Below, one piece after another: positions 52,189 through 61,347 of a stretch of DNA of 64,000 nucleotides. The number at the start of each line of letters is the position of its first letter. The first letter of the stretch is position 1. Both the position numbers and the translations under genes were made by a program. Origin of the DNA: Variovorax davisae (lineage in GTDB: Bacteria > Pseudomonadota > Gammaproteobacteria > Burkholderiales > Burkholderiaceae_C); contig NZ_JASZYS010000003.1 in NCBI RefSeq assembly GCF_030316845.1, forward strand, positions 310,001 to 374,000. The letters are read 5' to 3'. A model generated the notes under the pieces. That model had not been told where the DNA came from. It ran no database searches and saw only the letters and a list, made by a program, of their open reading frames with translations.

Positions 52189-53223
52189 ATGAAGAACAGA
52201 ACTCCTTTCCCGCCGCTCACCCGCGGCGCCCTGCTGCGGCGTGCGGCCGCGGCACTTTCGGCGCTGGCGTTCGGCGGCGCCGCCATCGCACAGGCTGCGC
52301 CCGCGGCCGCTGGCCCGGGTGGTTACCCGGCGACCGGCCGCGTGGTGATCGTCGTGCCCTTCGCGGCCGGCGGCGCCACCGACATCGTGGCGCGTCTGGT
52401 CGCCGACGAGCTTGGCAAGCGCTGGGGCACGGCGGTCGTGGTGGACAACAAGGCCGGCGCGGGCGGTGGCATCGGCACCGAATTCGTCGCGCGCGCGAAG
52501 CCCGACGGGTACACGCTGCTGCTCGGCACCCAGACCGCGCTGTCCGTCAACCCGACGCTGCTCAAGAAGATCAGCTACGACGTGGACAGGGACTTCGCGC
52601 CGGTCACCCAGCTTGCGAGCACGCCGCTGGTGCTGCTCGCCAGCAACAAGTCGGGCGCGCACAACGTGAAGGAGCTGATCGCGCTGCTCAAGGCCAAGCC
52701 GGATGCGCTGTCCTACGGCACCAGCGGCAACGGGACCTCGCAGCACCTGACCACCCTCATGATGCTCAACCGCATCGGCGCCAAGGCCGTGCATGTGCCG
52801 TACAAGGGCAGCAGCCAGTCGCTGGTCGACCTTGCCGGCAACCAGATCGACATGCAGTTCGACAACATGACGACGGCGCTCGCCTTCGCGAAGAACGGCC
52901 AGGCCAAGGCGCTCGCCGTGACCAGCCTCGCCCGCTCGCCGCTGCAGCCAGAGCTGCCGACGCTCGCGGAATCGGGCGTGCCCGGCTTCGAGGCCGTGAC
53001 CTGGCTCGGCCTGCTGGCACCCGCCAACACGCCGCCCGCAGTGGTGAACTGGCTCAACAAGGAAGTGGTCTCGGTGCTCGAATCGCCGGCGGTCACGAGC
53101 CGCCTGGCGGGCCAGGGCTTCACGCCCAAGCCGATGACGCCGGAGGCATTCCGCAAGTTCATCCAGGCGGAGACCGTCAAGTTTTCCGAGCTGATCAAGG
53201 CCAACAACATCACGGTCGACTAG
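52189..53223 (+). CDS. Bug/TctC-family solute-binding protein, second copy
   Basis: A 344-aa exported receptor. The twin-arginine-like leader ([20 protein letters not shown]) ends before about residue 36. Core motifs: [60 protein letters not shown] and [20 protein letters not shown]. It is adjacent to the first copy but clearly diverged, so the two may bind different ligands of one pathway. Spacing of 25 bases suggests cotranscription. Confidence 0.92.
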   Translation: MKNRTPFPPLTRGALLRRAAAALSALAFGGAAIAQAAPAAAGPGGYPATGRVVIVVPFAAGGATDIVARLVADELGKRWGTAVVVDNKAGAGGGIGTEFVARAKPDGYTLLLGTQTALSVNPTLLKKISYDVDRDFAPVTQLASTPLVLLASNKSGAHNVKELIALLKAKPDALSYGTSGNGTSQHLTTLMMLNRIGAKAVHVPYKGSSQSLVDLAGNQIDMQFDNMTTALAFAKNGQAKALAVTSLARSPLQPELPTLAESGVPGFEAVTWLGLLAPANTPPAVVNWLNKEVVSVLESPAVTSRLAGQGFTPKPMTPEAFRKFIQAETVKFSELIKANNITVD

Positions 53224-53227
53224 TTTG

Positions 53228-53929
53228 ATGATGCTTACCAGCGAACTGATCCGCAAGCTGCGCTCGGTCGACACGCCGACGATCTGCAATGCGCTCGAAC
53301 TCGCCATGGGCGGCCGCAGCGCGCAGGGCTTTACCTACGGCACGCTGGTCGCAGCGCCACAACCCCTGGCGCCCATGGTCGGCTTCGCGCGCACCGCGCG
53401 CATCCGCGCCGCAGCGCCCTCCCCGCTTCCAGCCGCGGAACTGCGCCGGCTGCGGCTCGACTACTACCGCCATGTCGCGCCGGCGCCGGGCCTGCCGACC
53501 CTCGTCGTGATGCAGGACCTCGACGAGCGCCGTGGCACCGGATCGTTCTGGGGCGAGGTCAACTCGGCGGTGCATCAGGCGCTGGGCGTCGCGGGCGTCC
53601 TGACCGACGGCTCGGTGCGCGACCTCGGCGATCTCGCGCCAGACTTTCCGATCCTGGCGGGCAGCGTCGGCCCTTCGCATGCTTTCGTGCACGTGGTGGA
53701 CATCGGCGAGCCCGTCGAAGTGTTCGGCTTGTGCATCGCGAACGGCGACCTGGTCCACGCCGACCGCCACGGCGCGGTCCGGATCGCGCCCGAACACCTG
53801 CACGCGCTGCCGGGCTGCATCGACCTCGTCCAGCGCAAGGAGGCGCCGTTGCTGAAGGCCGCGCGCAGCGGCTCCTTCGACCTCGCTGCGCTCGAGCGGG
53901 CGCTGCACGCGGCCGACGACATCCACTGA
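53228..53929 (+). CDS. RraA-fold protein (aldolase/demethylmenaquinone methyltransferase-like)
   Basis: A 233-aa protein of the RraA/HMG-CHA aldolase superfamily. The phosphate-like substrate site is ALGVAGVLTDGSVRD near residues 119-133, with RH-GAVRIAPEHL later (DRHGAVRIAPE), the canonical metal-site region. CHA aldolase homologues cleave 4-hydroxy-2-oxo acids to pyruvate; other members are regulators or of unknown role. The start is 53228 or 53231; both follow the upstream stop directly. Confidence 0.85.
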   Translation: MMLTSELIRKLRSVDTPTICNALELAMGGRSAQGFTYGTLVAAPQPLAPMVGFARTARIRAAAPSPLPAAELRRLRLDYYRHVAPAPGLPTLVVMQDLDERRGTGSFWGEVNSAVHQALGVAGVLTDGSVRDLGDLAPDFPILAGSVGPSHAFVHVVDIGEPVEVFGLCIANGDLVHADRHGAVRIAPEHLHALPGCIDLVQRKEAPLLKAARSGSFDLAALERALHAADDIH

Positions 53930-53950
53930 CCCACCCGACAAGCACACACC

Positions 53951-54745
53951 ATGGACATCCGTCATCCTCTCGACACGCGCCTGCCGGCCATGCTGCGCAG
54001 CGGCCGACCCTTGCGTGCGATCTTCAATTCACTGCCCAGCGCTGCCATCGTCGAGATGTGCGGCTATGCCGGCTTCGACTTCGTCGTGATCGACAACGAG
54101 CACGGCAGCGCAGGCCACGAGACCACCGAACACATGCTGCGCGCCGCGCGCGCGAGCGGCATCGTGCCCGTGGTGCGCTGCCTGCGCCAGGACATCGCGC
54201 GCGTGCTCGACATGGGGGCGAGCGCAGTGCAGATCCCGATGGTCGAAAGCGCCGACGAGGCGCGCGACCTGGTGCAACAGGTGCGTTACCCGGGCGTCGG
54301 GCGCCGCGGCAGCGCGTTCAGCTCGCGCGCCGCGGGCTACGGCGCGTTCGCCGGCGCCGCCCACACGCAGCGAAGCAACGAGGGGATCGCGCTGATCGTG
54401 ATGATCGAGACACCCGAGGCCGTGGATCAGGCGGCCGAGATCGCGGTGGTCCCCGGCGTCGATGCGGTCTTCGTCGGCCCCAACGACCTCGCGCATTCGA
54501 TGGGCTTCGGCAACGACTGGAAGTCGCCCGCAGTCGAAGCAGCGATCGAGCGAGCGCTGCGCGCGGTCTCGAGTGCCGGCAACTGCGCCGGCATCATCGC
54601 CCTGACGCCCGAGGACGAAGCAAGGTACGGACAATGGGGCGCACGCTATTTCGCGACGGTCGCCTCGAGCGTGATCACGCACGCGCTGCGACAGGCTTCG
54701 ACCGCGGGCGGACGCGCCAAGCCGATCGAAGGCATTGCCTATTGA
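53951..54745 (+). CDS. HpcH/HpaI-family class II aldolase
   Basis: A 264-aa TIM-barrel protein. Motifs: IFNSLPSAAIVEMCGYAGFD, FVVIDNEHGSAGHE (the ExxHG metal region), ASAVQIPMVESADEARDLVQ, YPGVGRRGSAFSSRAAGYGA, VMIETPEAV and DAVFVGPNDLAHSMGF (metal-binding Glu and Asp). Relatives cleave 2-keto-3-deoxy acids to pyruvate plus an aldehyde. As the last gene of the operon it fits a terminal C-C cleavage step. Confidence 0.9.
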   Translation: MDIRHPLDTRLPAMLRSGRPLRAIFNSLPSAAIVEMCGYAGFDFVVIDNEHGSAGHETTEHMLRAARASGIVPVVRCLRQDIARVLDMGASAVQIPMVESADEARDLVQQVRYPGVGRRGSAFSSRAAGYGAFAGAAHTQRSNEGIALIVMIETPEAVDQAAEIAVVPGVDAVFVGPNDLAHSMGFGNDWKSPAVEAAIERALRAVSSAGNCAGIIALTPEDEARYGQWGARYFATVASSVITHALRQASTAGGRAKPIEGIAY

Positions 54746-54925
54746 TCGACGATGGAGCACGGCGAGCCGTGTTGCGGCGATCGCGGGCCACAATCTTGAG
54801 GTAGAACTCGCGCTCCTCTGGCCGCTTGGCTTGGTCCAAGAAACATGAGGAGATACGTCTCTTCGCCGCGCCTCATCTAGCGCCGGCTTGGCCAAGCCGC
54901 CCATGGCACCCTCGCCGGTCAAGGG
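54746..54925. other. Intergenic region after the aldolase gene
   Basis: No gene supported; likely the operon terminator and promoter of the small frame that follows. No clear T-tailed hairpin seen. Confidence 0.3.
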
Positions 54926-55051
54926 GTGGGGGGAGTCCTTGCCGGAGTCATTGAAGCGGCCCTCCTGGCAGCGCTCGCAGCAGCAGTCGGTTGGTTTGCG
55001 GGTGGGCTCGTAGCGCGTTGGGCCCGCAACCGGAAGTCATTGGCGCTTTGA
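54926..55051 (+). CDS. Possible 41-aa membrane protein
   Basis: From a GTG start the frame reads VGGVLAGVIEAALLAALAAA followed by VGWFAGGLVARWARNRKSLA. That is one Gly/Ala-rich membrane span with a basic end, as in positive-inside topology. The frame is open further upstream to a TAG near 54880. No good start or ribosome binding site exists, so it may be a remnant of a longer gene. Confidence 0.35.
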   Translation: MGGVLAGVIEAALLAALAAAVGWFAGGLVARWARNRKSLAL

Positions 55052-55123
55052 CCATGCAGGCTCGGCCCCTGTTCGGTCCGCCGATTCTTCTCTCACACCG
55101 GGGGGTGGCGCTGCATGCCGCCT

Positions 55124-56290
55124 TCATGCGATCGAAGCCGGGCTTGCGCCGCGCGCCGAGGGTGCCGCCTCGATGTGCAGTCCGAGCAGCTCAAGCGACG
55201 CGATCTCCAGTTCGAAGCGGCTCTCGGCGCCTGAAGCCTGCAGGCTCGCATGCAGCCGGCCGGCGATCGTTCCGCATTGGCCCTGTAGTCCGGCGAAGTT
55301 CGCGTACGCCTCGCGCAGCGCCAGCGAGGCCATCTCCACGTCCAGGCTCGCGGCCATCTTCGGCGAGCGCAGCCGGAGGGTGTTGTCGCCCGCACTACGC
55401 CTTTGAAGCTGCGCGCGGGTGCCCGGCATCGCCACCGCGCCGTCGCCCAGCCGGATCTCGCCTTCCAGCGACGTGCGCCCCAGCAGGGTCAGCGCCTGCC
55501 CCGTCAGCCCCTGGCCCGCGCGGGGGGCCGCGGCGCTCAGAATCGTCTCGGCAAACGGCTGCAGGTCGATTCTGCCGCGGTCGGACACGAAGGGGCCGAG
55601 CGGGATCCCCCGCCGCTCGAACTCGACCCCGCTGACCGGCGCCGCAGCGAACTGGTAGACGTAGCTGCGGCCGTTGGGTGCATCGACATAGATGCCCATG
55701 CGGCTCACGCCCATGCGCGAATCCGGACCGACGTGCTCGACCGTCGCATCCCTGAAATCTATGCGACCCGCTCGGATGGGAATCGTGACCTCAGCGTCGA
55801 AAAGAAGCTGTGCGTCCTCGATGTGGCCGCGAATGCTACCCTCCACGGTGGCCAGCGGGCCGAGGAACCAGTCCGGCAACGTGGCCCCGGCCGAGGGGTC
55901 CGAGGCCGGCGTGGCGGCACCCGCCTCGCGCAGGCTGTCGGCGATCGGCTCGAGCTGCGACGGTATCTCCAGGGGACCGGAGAGCTTCAGGCCAGTGGTG
56001 TCGACCCGTTCCGCCGTCAGCACGCCGAGCCGCAGCCGGCCCTCCGCTGATTCCAGTGTGCATCGCAGGCCCTGCACGGCCACCCGGCCGACGCGGATCT
56101 CGTGTGGACCGCTGCGCAGCATCACCGATGTCGCTTCGATCCGGGCGATGCTGATTTCGGGCACGCCGCCGACCCCGGCAGCCCAGCTGACTCCTTCGAG
56201 CGTGAGGCGGTCCCGTTCAAGGCCGTCAGAAGCGCCGAACTGCAAGCCGAGAAGCATGTCCACGATCGAAATGGCGGATGGCGTAGTCAT
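55124..56290 (-). CDS. Large hypothetical protein of repetitive beta structure
   Basis: A 388-aa protein beginning MTTPSAISIVDMLLGLQFGA. It is rich in short strands with alternating hydrophobics (LTLEGVSWAAGVGGVPEISI, VMLRSGPHEIRVGRVAVQGL, TSLEGEIRLGDGAVAMPGTR). It has no signal peptide or membrane span. The pattern resembles AsmA/DUF748-like repeats but I see no clear signature. It may act at the envelope. It stands alone on this strand. Confidence 0.55.
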   Translation of the reverse strand: MTTPSAISIVDMLLGLQFGASDGLERDRLTLEGVSWAAGVGGVPEISIARIEATSVMLRSGPHEIRVGRVAVQGLRCTLESAEGRLRLGVLTAERVDTTGLKLSGPLEIPSQLEPIADSLREAGAATPASDPSAGATLPDWFLGPLATVEGSIRGHIEDAQLLFDAEVTIPIRAGRIDFRDATVEHVGPDSRMGVSRMGIYVDAPNGRSYVYQFAAAPVSGVEFERRGIPLGPFVSDRGRIDLQPFAETILSAAAPRAGQGLTGQALTLLGRTSLEGEIRLGDGAVAMPGTRAQLQRRSAGDNTLRLRSPKMAASLDVEMASLALREAYANFAGLQGQCGTIAGRLHASLQASGAESRFELEIASLELLGLHIEAAPSARGASPASIA

Positions 56291-56472
56291 AGCGGGAAGA
56301 TTGTGCACGTCGAGGGGACAACCGTCGCCTGGGCGGCCGGGCGTTCGCCCAAGCTCCGCCCGGTGCTGTCGGCGCGCCGGAGAGCCTGCGCGGGCCGCAG
56401 CAGCCGCCGCCGCGAACCCTGCCCGGCGCGGGAAAGTCGATCTGGACCGTGCGGCTCACCGGCACGGGCGGA

Positions 56473-56997
56473 TCAGCGGCGCGGCGCGGACAGGGCGAGC
56501 AGCAACGCCGTGATGAGCGCGCCGCCCGCAGCGGCGCAGAGGACTGCCTTGATCGGCTCGTCCATCACGTGTTGCTGTCCTTTCACGCGCAGGTCGCCCG
56601 CCTGCTCCTTCAGGCCCCGAATCTTCTCGCCGGCCGCATTGCGGGCGTAGGTCCTGGCGGAGTCTGCGACGCGGCCGGCCTTGCGCTTGGCATCCTGGAG
56701 GTGGTCTTGAGCGGCATTCGACGTCTCGCGCCCGATGGCATCGGCATCGGCCATGCTGCGGCGCATCGACGAACCCTCATCGGTATCGGGCTGGGTGTCC
56801 GAAGAGCCGCCGTGCGGCGACGTGGTGCCCTGTGCGGTAACCTGCTGAGACTGTTCGGATTCTTGCCCGGCCTGCCGGTCTTGTTCAAACGCGGCGGACG
56901 CGCCTGTGGTCCAGATGGCCTCGGGCCCCGTGCCGAGTGACGAAGTGGAGCGGCTCGGGTCGCTGTTCGGGCGCGAGCCTGTTGAAGGGTTGGCCAT
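56473..56997 (-). CDS. DUF883 (ElaB/YqjD)-like membrane-anchored protein
   Basis: A 174-aa protein. The disordered N-terminus (about 85 residues, Ser/Gln/Asp-rich) is followed by a long amphipathic helix (NAAQDHLQDAKRKAGRVADS, KIRGLKEQAGDLRVKGQQHV) and a C-terminal anchor MDEPIKAVLCAAAGGALITA ending in Arg-Arg. E. coli ElaB and YqjD anchor ribosomes to the membrane in stationary phase by this plan. The usual length is about 100 aa, so the N-terminal extension is unusual. GGAGG precedes the start at 56997. Confidence 0.75.
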   Translation of the reverse strand: MANPSTGSRPNSDPSRSTSSLGTGPEAIWTTGASAAFEQDRQAGQESEQSQQVTAQGTTSPHGGSSDTQPDTDEGSSMRRSMADADAIGRETSNAAQDHLQDAKRKAGRVADSARTYARNAAGEKIRGLKEQAGDLRVKGQQHVMDEPIKAVLCAAAGGALITALLLALSAPRR

Positions 56998-57619
56998 AGA
57001 GCCTCCGGTGAAGAGATGAAACAAGCCTCAGTGGCAGAGCGACTGACTGGCTCACGGAGGTATCCTCCCGCGCGGCAGCCGCCCGGATCAGCGTTTGAGC
57101 CCAAGCGTTGTAGGCCAAGGCTCCAGACAGGGGTGGCTGCGCGCAGTCGGTCGCTGGCGCGCGCAGGAGGCTTCGTCCTCCGCGGGCGGCCCGCCCATGG
57201 CCTGATATTGGCCTCGTCCGAAGCGCCACTCCTGCGCGCCGTCGGCGCGCGATCAACCAAGCAGATCATCATGGGCCTCTCGCCGGCAGTGCACTCGGCG
57301 GACGCCGCAGCGACGGATCGCGCGGCGGCAGCATTCAGCCCGGTCCTGATCGCCTTGCCGGTGGTCCTCAACATGCTGAGCCAGCGTGGCCAGCGGGCGG
57401 CCCCGGTGCGGGTCCTGCCGTGCGGAAATCGAAGTTTTCAGCCCTGCGCGAGCACGACGAGCTTTTGCATCTCCATGGACGGAACTGGTGGAATTCGGAA
57501 TGCAGCCACTTCGCAGCCCACGTCTGAACACCCGAATGGCCGCTTCGGAGTTGCTCGAAGGTGGCATCGCGCAACTGCAGAGACGCCGTGGCGCACAATG
57601 CCACCAAAGGTCGACATCC
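56998..57619. other. Gene-poor region
   Basis: Frames are open on both strands but none has a convincing start. A minus-strand stretch near 57490-57560 ([16 protein letters not shown]) looks natural but has no context. It might be a gene remnant. Confidence 0.35.
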
Positions 57620-58126
57620 ATGGCTCCTTTGCGCGCTTACCCTATCGCCTTGCCGTCCGAGGTTCTTGTCGCGGCGCTCTACCCAGGCGCATTCCTCGCC
57701 GATGCCTATGCCATCGACCTGCCGTCGGGCGCGAGCTCGGGCATGCTGAAGCTCGCACGGTTTGCGCTTGAGCGACAGGCGCCCTGGGTCGAGCGCTTGA
57801 TGAAGCTTCGCGATGCGATCGTCTCCATGTTCGGACTCAAGACCGCGAGCGCTCTGCGAGCCGATGCGGGGGCGGGAAGCACGCCGCGGGTCGGCATTTT
57901 TCGAATCTACGAGACCCTTCCGGATGAAATCGTCCTCGGCGAAGACGACAAGCATCTGGACTTCCGCTTGTCGATTCAAAGATCCGCGGGCCAACTCCGG
58001 GCGGTGACGGTCGTGCACTGCCACAACCGCCTTGGTCGCAGCTACATACGCATGATCGCGCCGTTCCATCGCTTGGTGGTGAGGTCGGCGCTTGATCGCG
58101 CTGCGCAGGTGGGTTGGCCCGTCTAG
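57620..58126 (+). CDS. DUF2867 domain protein
   Basis: A 168-aa cytoplasmic protein. It carries the DUF2867 core: [79 protein letters not shown] and the terminal [20 protein letters not shown]. The family is often fused to SDR-like domains or stands alone, with no established activity. Confidence 0.85.
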   Translation: MAPLRAYPIALPSEVLVAALYPGAFLADAYAIDLPSGASSGMLKLARFALERQAPWVERLMKLRDAIVSMFGLKTASALRADAGAGSTPRVGIFRIYETLPDEIVLGEDDKHLDFRLSIQRSAGQLRAVTVVHCHNRLGRSYIRMIAPFHRLVVRSALDRAAQVGWPV

Positions 58127-58350
58127 CTGGCTTCCGGCTTCGTGTTGGACGGGGAATCAGGAGGGCCAAGCCGGGCTGCTCTGCGCGTCTTGGGCTCGAA
58201 CTCGAGCTGAATCTCGTTGATCTCCGGTCCTCTGCCCCTTGAAGCTGCATTCGGCGCGAGTTCTGGCACGTGCGCGTGGGGTGAGAGGGCCTCCCTTGCT
58301 GGCGATGCCAGTGGTTCGTGCCCACATGCGGCGATGGCCTCGGTGGTCAA
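58123..58350 (-). CDS. Doubtful 75-aa hypothetical protein downstream of the hydrolase
   Basis: The frame opens at a TTG overlapping the hydrolase stop and reads [20 protein letters not shown] to [20 protein letters not shown]. Overlap at both ends (with the hydrolase stop and with the convergent DUF2867 stop) is compatible with a tightly packed small gene, but there is no family and the start is weak. Confidence 0.3.
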   Translation of the reverse strand: MTTEAIAACGHEPLASPAREALSPHAHVPELAPNAASRGRGPEINEIQLEFEPKTRRAARLGPPDSPSNTKPEAS

Positions 58351-59156
58351 GGGCTTGGCGCCTCCGTAGCGCGGTCCTTAATGCCGGTCACGCCCTCGAG
58401 CCAATACGCCACCACGCTGTTGAATGTGTCCGCCGCTTCGAAGTAGGCCGAGTGGCCGACCTTGGGCAGTTCCATGAAGCGCGACCCCGCCACCTGTTCG
58501 TGCACCTTGCGCACGATCGCCGGCGGAAAGAGTGCATCTTCTTGGCCGACCAAGAAAAGAATCGGTGCCGGAATTGCCGCCAGCTCCGACAGCGCATGCT
58601 CCTGCTGCGTGCCGGCGAGCGTTCGAACGTTGACCCGATTGAAGCTGGCCAGCGCTGTATAGAGCATCGCCTGCCCCGGGTTGCGGGCCCTGAACGTACC
58701 GCCCAGCACGCGCTCCTGCTGGGAAAGGTCAACGGTGCGCCGAGTCACGTCGGCCATGTCCTCGCGCAATGCGTCGGTCAAGCGGATCCCGAAAAGCGTG
58801 TCGGCCAGCACCAGGGCGTCGACTTTGCCCGGATGCGCGCATGCGTAGTCGATGGCCGTCCCTCCGCCCATCGACTGGCCGATCAGCACGCAACGCTCGA
58901 CGCCCTCGGCGGCCAATACCTGCTCTAGGTCGGTCAGGAAGGCATCGCGCCCCGAGCCTTCGGCATCGAGCGAATTGCCGAAACCGCGGGCATCGGGAAC
59001 GATCACGCGGAACCGGTCGCGCCAGGCCGAGATCTGGTTGAACCAGTTGGCGTGATTGCCGCCCACGCCGTGCAGCAACACCAGGGTGCATGCGGCCGAC
59101 TCGGGGCCATGGACTTCGTAGTACAGACGGCTTTCGCCGCGTTGGATGACTGGCAT
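58347..59156 (-). CDS. Alpha/beta hydrolase (meta-cleavage-product-hydrolase-like)
   Basis: A 269-aa hydrolase. Oxyanion strand LVLLHGVGGNHANWFNQ, DARGFGNS, nucleophile Ser95 in LIGQSMGGGTA, acid in LFLVGQEDALFPP, His in LPKVGHSAYFEAAD. The fold and size fit C-C bond hydrolases, 3-oxoadipate enol-lactonases or amide hydrolases of aromatic pathways. It lies 31 bases downstream of the LigB-type dioxygenase gene, so a role on the ring-cleavage product is likely. The start at 59156 begins MPVIQRGESRLYYEVHG. Confidence 0.88.
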   Translation of the reverse strand: MPVIQRGESRLYYEVHGPESAACTLVLLHGVGGNHANWFNQISAWRDRFRVIVPDARGFGNSLDAEGSGRDAFLTDLEQVLAAEGVERCVLIGQSMGGGTAIDYACAHPGKVDALVLADTLFGIRLTDALREDMADVTRRTVDLSQQERVLGGTFRARNPGQAMLYTALASFNRVNVRTLAGTQQEHALSELAAIPAPILFLVGQEDALFPPAIVRKVHEQVAGSRFMELPKVGHSAYFEAADTFNSVVAYWLEGVTGIKDRATEAPSP

Positions 59157-59187
59157 GAATGGTCCTTGAAGTTCTTGGTCGTGCGCT

Positions 59188-60174
59188 CTATTCCCAGCTT
59201 GCGAAGGCCATGGCACATCCTGTGCCGGCCGGACTGCGATAGCACGGGACGTAGTCGATGAGGTCCATCTTCAAGCCCTCGACCGCGCCGGCCAGCGCCG
59301 ACCAGCAGCGGAACTCCGAGTTGCCGGACTGCAGCTTTTCGAGCGGCAGGTCGGCGTGGCCCTGCGGGTCTGAGCGCCCCATGAGTTCGAGGAATTCTCG
59401 GTCGAACTTCTCGTCCACCACGAAGTGACTCAGGCCGCCGGTCGCCACCACGGCCACGCGAAGGTCGTCGGGCCATTCCTGGATCGCCTCGCGAATCGCC
59501 TGACCCAGTCGATAGGCGCGCAGCGGCGTGATCTGGTTCGGCGGGTAGTAGGTGTTGATGCTTACCGGAATGATCGGAAACACCTTGTCGCCCATCAACT
59601 TGTAGTAGACATAGCCGAACGAATGGCTCATGCCCTGCCCTGGCTTGTAGAACTTCGAATGCGCGACATCGAAGTCGCGCTGCATAAGGTCCTCGATGAG
59701 CCGGCGCGCGTTAGTGGCGTCGACCGGAAACTCTTTCTCTTCCTGCGGATACCAGGAGTCTGCCTTGAGGTTGGGGTCGTACTTCCACTTCATCATGCCT
59801 TGAGGCTTGTAGGGAATGGTCTCGCCCCAATACACCGACAGCGCGGGCATGTTGTCTTCCTGGAACACCTCCTTGTGGTCGTCGCCGATCACCAGCACGA
59901 CGTCGGGCTCGGCCGCGCGCAGCCGCTCCCGCACTTCGACCACGGAGGCCTGGTTTTGCCGATGCCGTGCTGCCAGCACGTCGGAGGCGATCTGGGCCTG
60001 CATGCTCGCCGGTGTCTTGGCGAGCAGTTCCTCGTAGCTGATCCTGCTGCCATCGAGATCGTGCAAGGCGTGAACCTTGACATCGTCCCAACCAGCGCGC
60101 GCGAGCCAGGCGTCGGGCTCCATGAGCAACGTCGGGCTGTGCGACGAACCGATTCCAATCACTATCCTTGCCAT
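59188..60174 (-). CDS. Class III extradiol ring-cleavage dioxygenase (LigB superfamily)
   Basis: A 328-aa catalytic subunit. Iron ligand His12 lies in GIGSSHSPTLLMEPDAW. The catalytic region VVLVIGDDHKEVFQEDNMPA, the strand FPIIPVSINTYYPPNQ and VAVVATGGLSHFVVDEKFDR (His and Glu near 245) match LigB/DesZ-type enzymes that cleave protocatechuate, gallate or related catechols. A separate LigA-like subunit is not seen; the C-terminal extension (DLIDYVPCYRSPAGTGCAMA) may substitute. The start at 60174 is fixed by the His12 motif. It is divergent from the LysR gene. Confidence 0.88.
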   Translation of the reverse strand: MARIVIGIGSSHSPTLLMEPDAWLARAGWDDVKVHALHDLDGSRISYEELLAKTPASMQAQIASDVLAARHRQNQASVVEVRERLRAAEPDVVLVIGDDHKEVFQEDNMPALSVYWGETIPYKPQGMMKWKYDPNLKADSWYPQEEKEFPVDATNARRLIEDLMQRDFDVAHSKFYKPGQGMSHSFGYVYYKLMGDKVFPIIPVSINTYYPPNQITPLRAYRLGQAIREAIQEWPDDLRVAVVATGGLSHFVVDEKFDREFLELMGRSDPQGHADLPLEKLQSGNSEFRCWSALAGAVEGLKMDLIDYVPCYRSPAGTGCAMAFASWE

Positions 60175-60327
60175 CCTGCACCTTTCAAAATGATCCATTC
60201 GGCGCCGAAAAATCGATGCCGCACGCAGGCTCGAATCGTCGAGCATGAGAAGAATCGTACGGCCCGGCGCAGCTCGCCGACAAACGATAAGAACGATGCA
60301 TTCCAAAAACTCACTCATGGAGATGTA
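60175..60327. promoter_or_regulatory. Divergent ligB/lysR regulatory region
   Basis: 153 bases contain a perfect palindrome TTCGGCGCCGAA (60198-60209), a dyad GCTCGA-ATCG-TCGAGC (60229-60244) and the decamer GACAAACGAT (60279-60288). The decamer recurs at 62230-62239 before the aspartate-dehydrogenase-like and SDR genes. These are candidate LysR sites. Confidence 0.45.
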
Positions 60328-61320
60328 GTGGCCTCTCGATCAAGTCCACCGGCAGTGGCACTGCGGGCCTTTGAGGCCGCGGCCCGCAACGGCTCCTTCA
60401 CCATCGCAGCGACCGAACTTTTCCTGACCCAGGGCGCGATCAGCCGACAGATCCGGATCCTCGAGGAGTTCATCGGAAAGAAACTGTTCGAGCGCCTCAC
60501 GCGCCGCGTCGAACTCACGGCGGTTGGCAAGGAGTACTACCTCGACATCCAGCGCGCGCTGCTCGACATCGAGCGCGCCACGGCCAAGGCCATGGGCAGC
60601 ACCAGTCGCGCGATCCTCACGGTCAGCGTGATGCCGACGCTGGGCGCGTCGTGGCTGATGCCCAAGCTTGCGCGTTTCGTGGAGCAGTACCCCGATATCG
60701 ACATCCGCTTCCTCACTTCGATCGAGCCAGTCAACTTCCAGGCCGGCGATCTCGACGCCGCGGTGCGCGTCGGCTGCCTGCCGGGCGCCGACTACGGGCA
60801 GAGGCGCCCGCGCATCGAACTCGAGATGGTGACCAGCTGGAAGGGCGTCCACGCGGAATACTTGCTGCCAGACATCCTGGTGCCCGTGATGTCCCGCAAG
60901 CTGCTCATGCAGGGTGCACCGATCACCACGGCCGCCGACCTGCTTCACTACCCGTTGATCCATACAGCGAGCCGCAAGTACGCCTGGGGCGACTGGTTGG
61001 CTGCGCACGGCGTGACCCTGCGAGAAGGCGGACGACAGCTCGACTTCGGCCATTTCTTTATGGGACTCAAGGCCGCCGCGGACAGCAAGGGGATCGCGAT
61101 CGCGCCCTCTGTGGTGGTGCAAGAGAGCGTACTGGCGCAGGGCGACCTGGTCTGCCCCCTGCCCGCCGACGTCCGCAGCGCTGGCAACTACTACCTGCTG
61201 ACGCGCAAAGCCATGGCGCCGACTTCACCGCTGGCCCGCTTCCGCGACTGGCTCATGCATGAGGCCCGAGACGCTGAGGGCTACGTGCAGGCCGATGACG
61301 AACTGCCGTCGCTCGCCTGA
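60328..61320 (+). CDS. LysR-family transcriptional regulator
   Basis: A 330-aa regulator. N-terminal HTH SFTIAATELFLTQGAISRQI followed by RILEEFIGKKLFERLTRRVE; the effector domain starts near residue 92 (ILTVSVMPTLGASWLMPKLA), of the GcvA/AmpR-like subgroup. The GTG start at 60328 has GGAG 8 bases upstream and begins at the conserved alpha-1 region (SSPPAVALRAFEAAARNGSF). Divergent from the dioxygenase gene; probably activates the whole aromatic cluster. Confidence 0.92.
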   Translation: MASRSSPPAVALRAFEAAARNGSFTIAATELFLTQGAISRQIRILEEFIGKKLFERLTRRVELTAVGKEYYLDIQRALLDIERATAKAMGSTSRAILTVSVMPTLGASWLMPKLARFVEQYPDIDIRFLTSIEPVNFQAGDLDAAVRVGCLPGADYGQRRPRIELEMVTSWKGVHAEYLLPDILVPVMSRKLLMQGAPITTAADLLHYPLIHTASRKYAWGDWLAAHGVTLREGGRQLDFGHFFMGLKAAADSKGIAIAPSVVVQESVLAQGDLVCPLPADVRSAGNYYLLTRKAMAPTSPLARFRDWLMHEARDAEGYVQADDELPSLA

Positions 61321-61347
61321 GTCTTGACCCGCGACCCGCCGCGTGGA

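Noticed and set aside
59425..60327. Upstream extension of the lysR frame
   Set aside because: Overlaps the dioxygenase gene antisense; the GTG at 60328 with GGAG starts the HTH domain.
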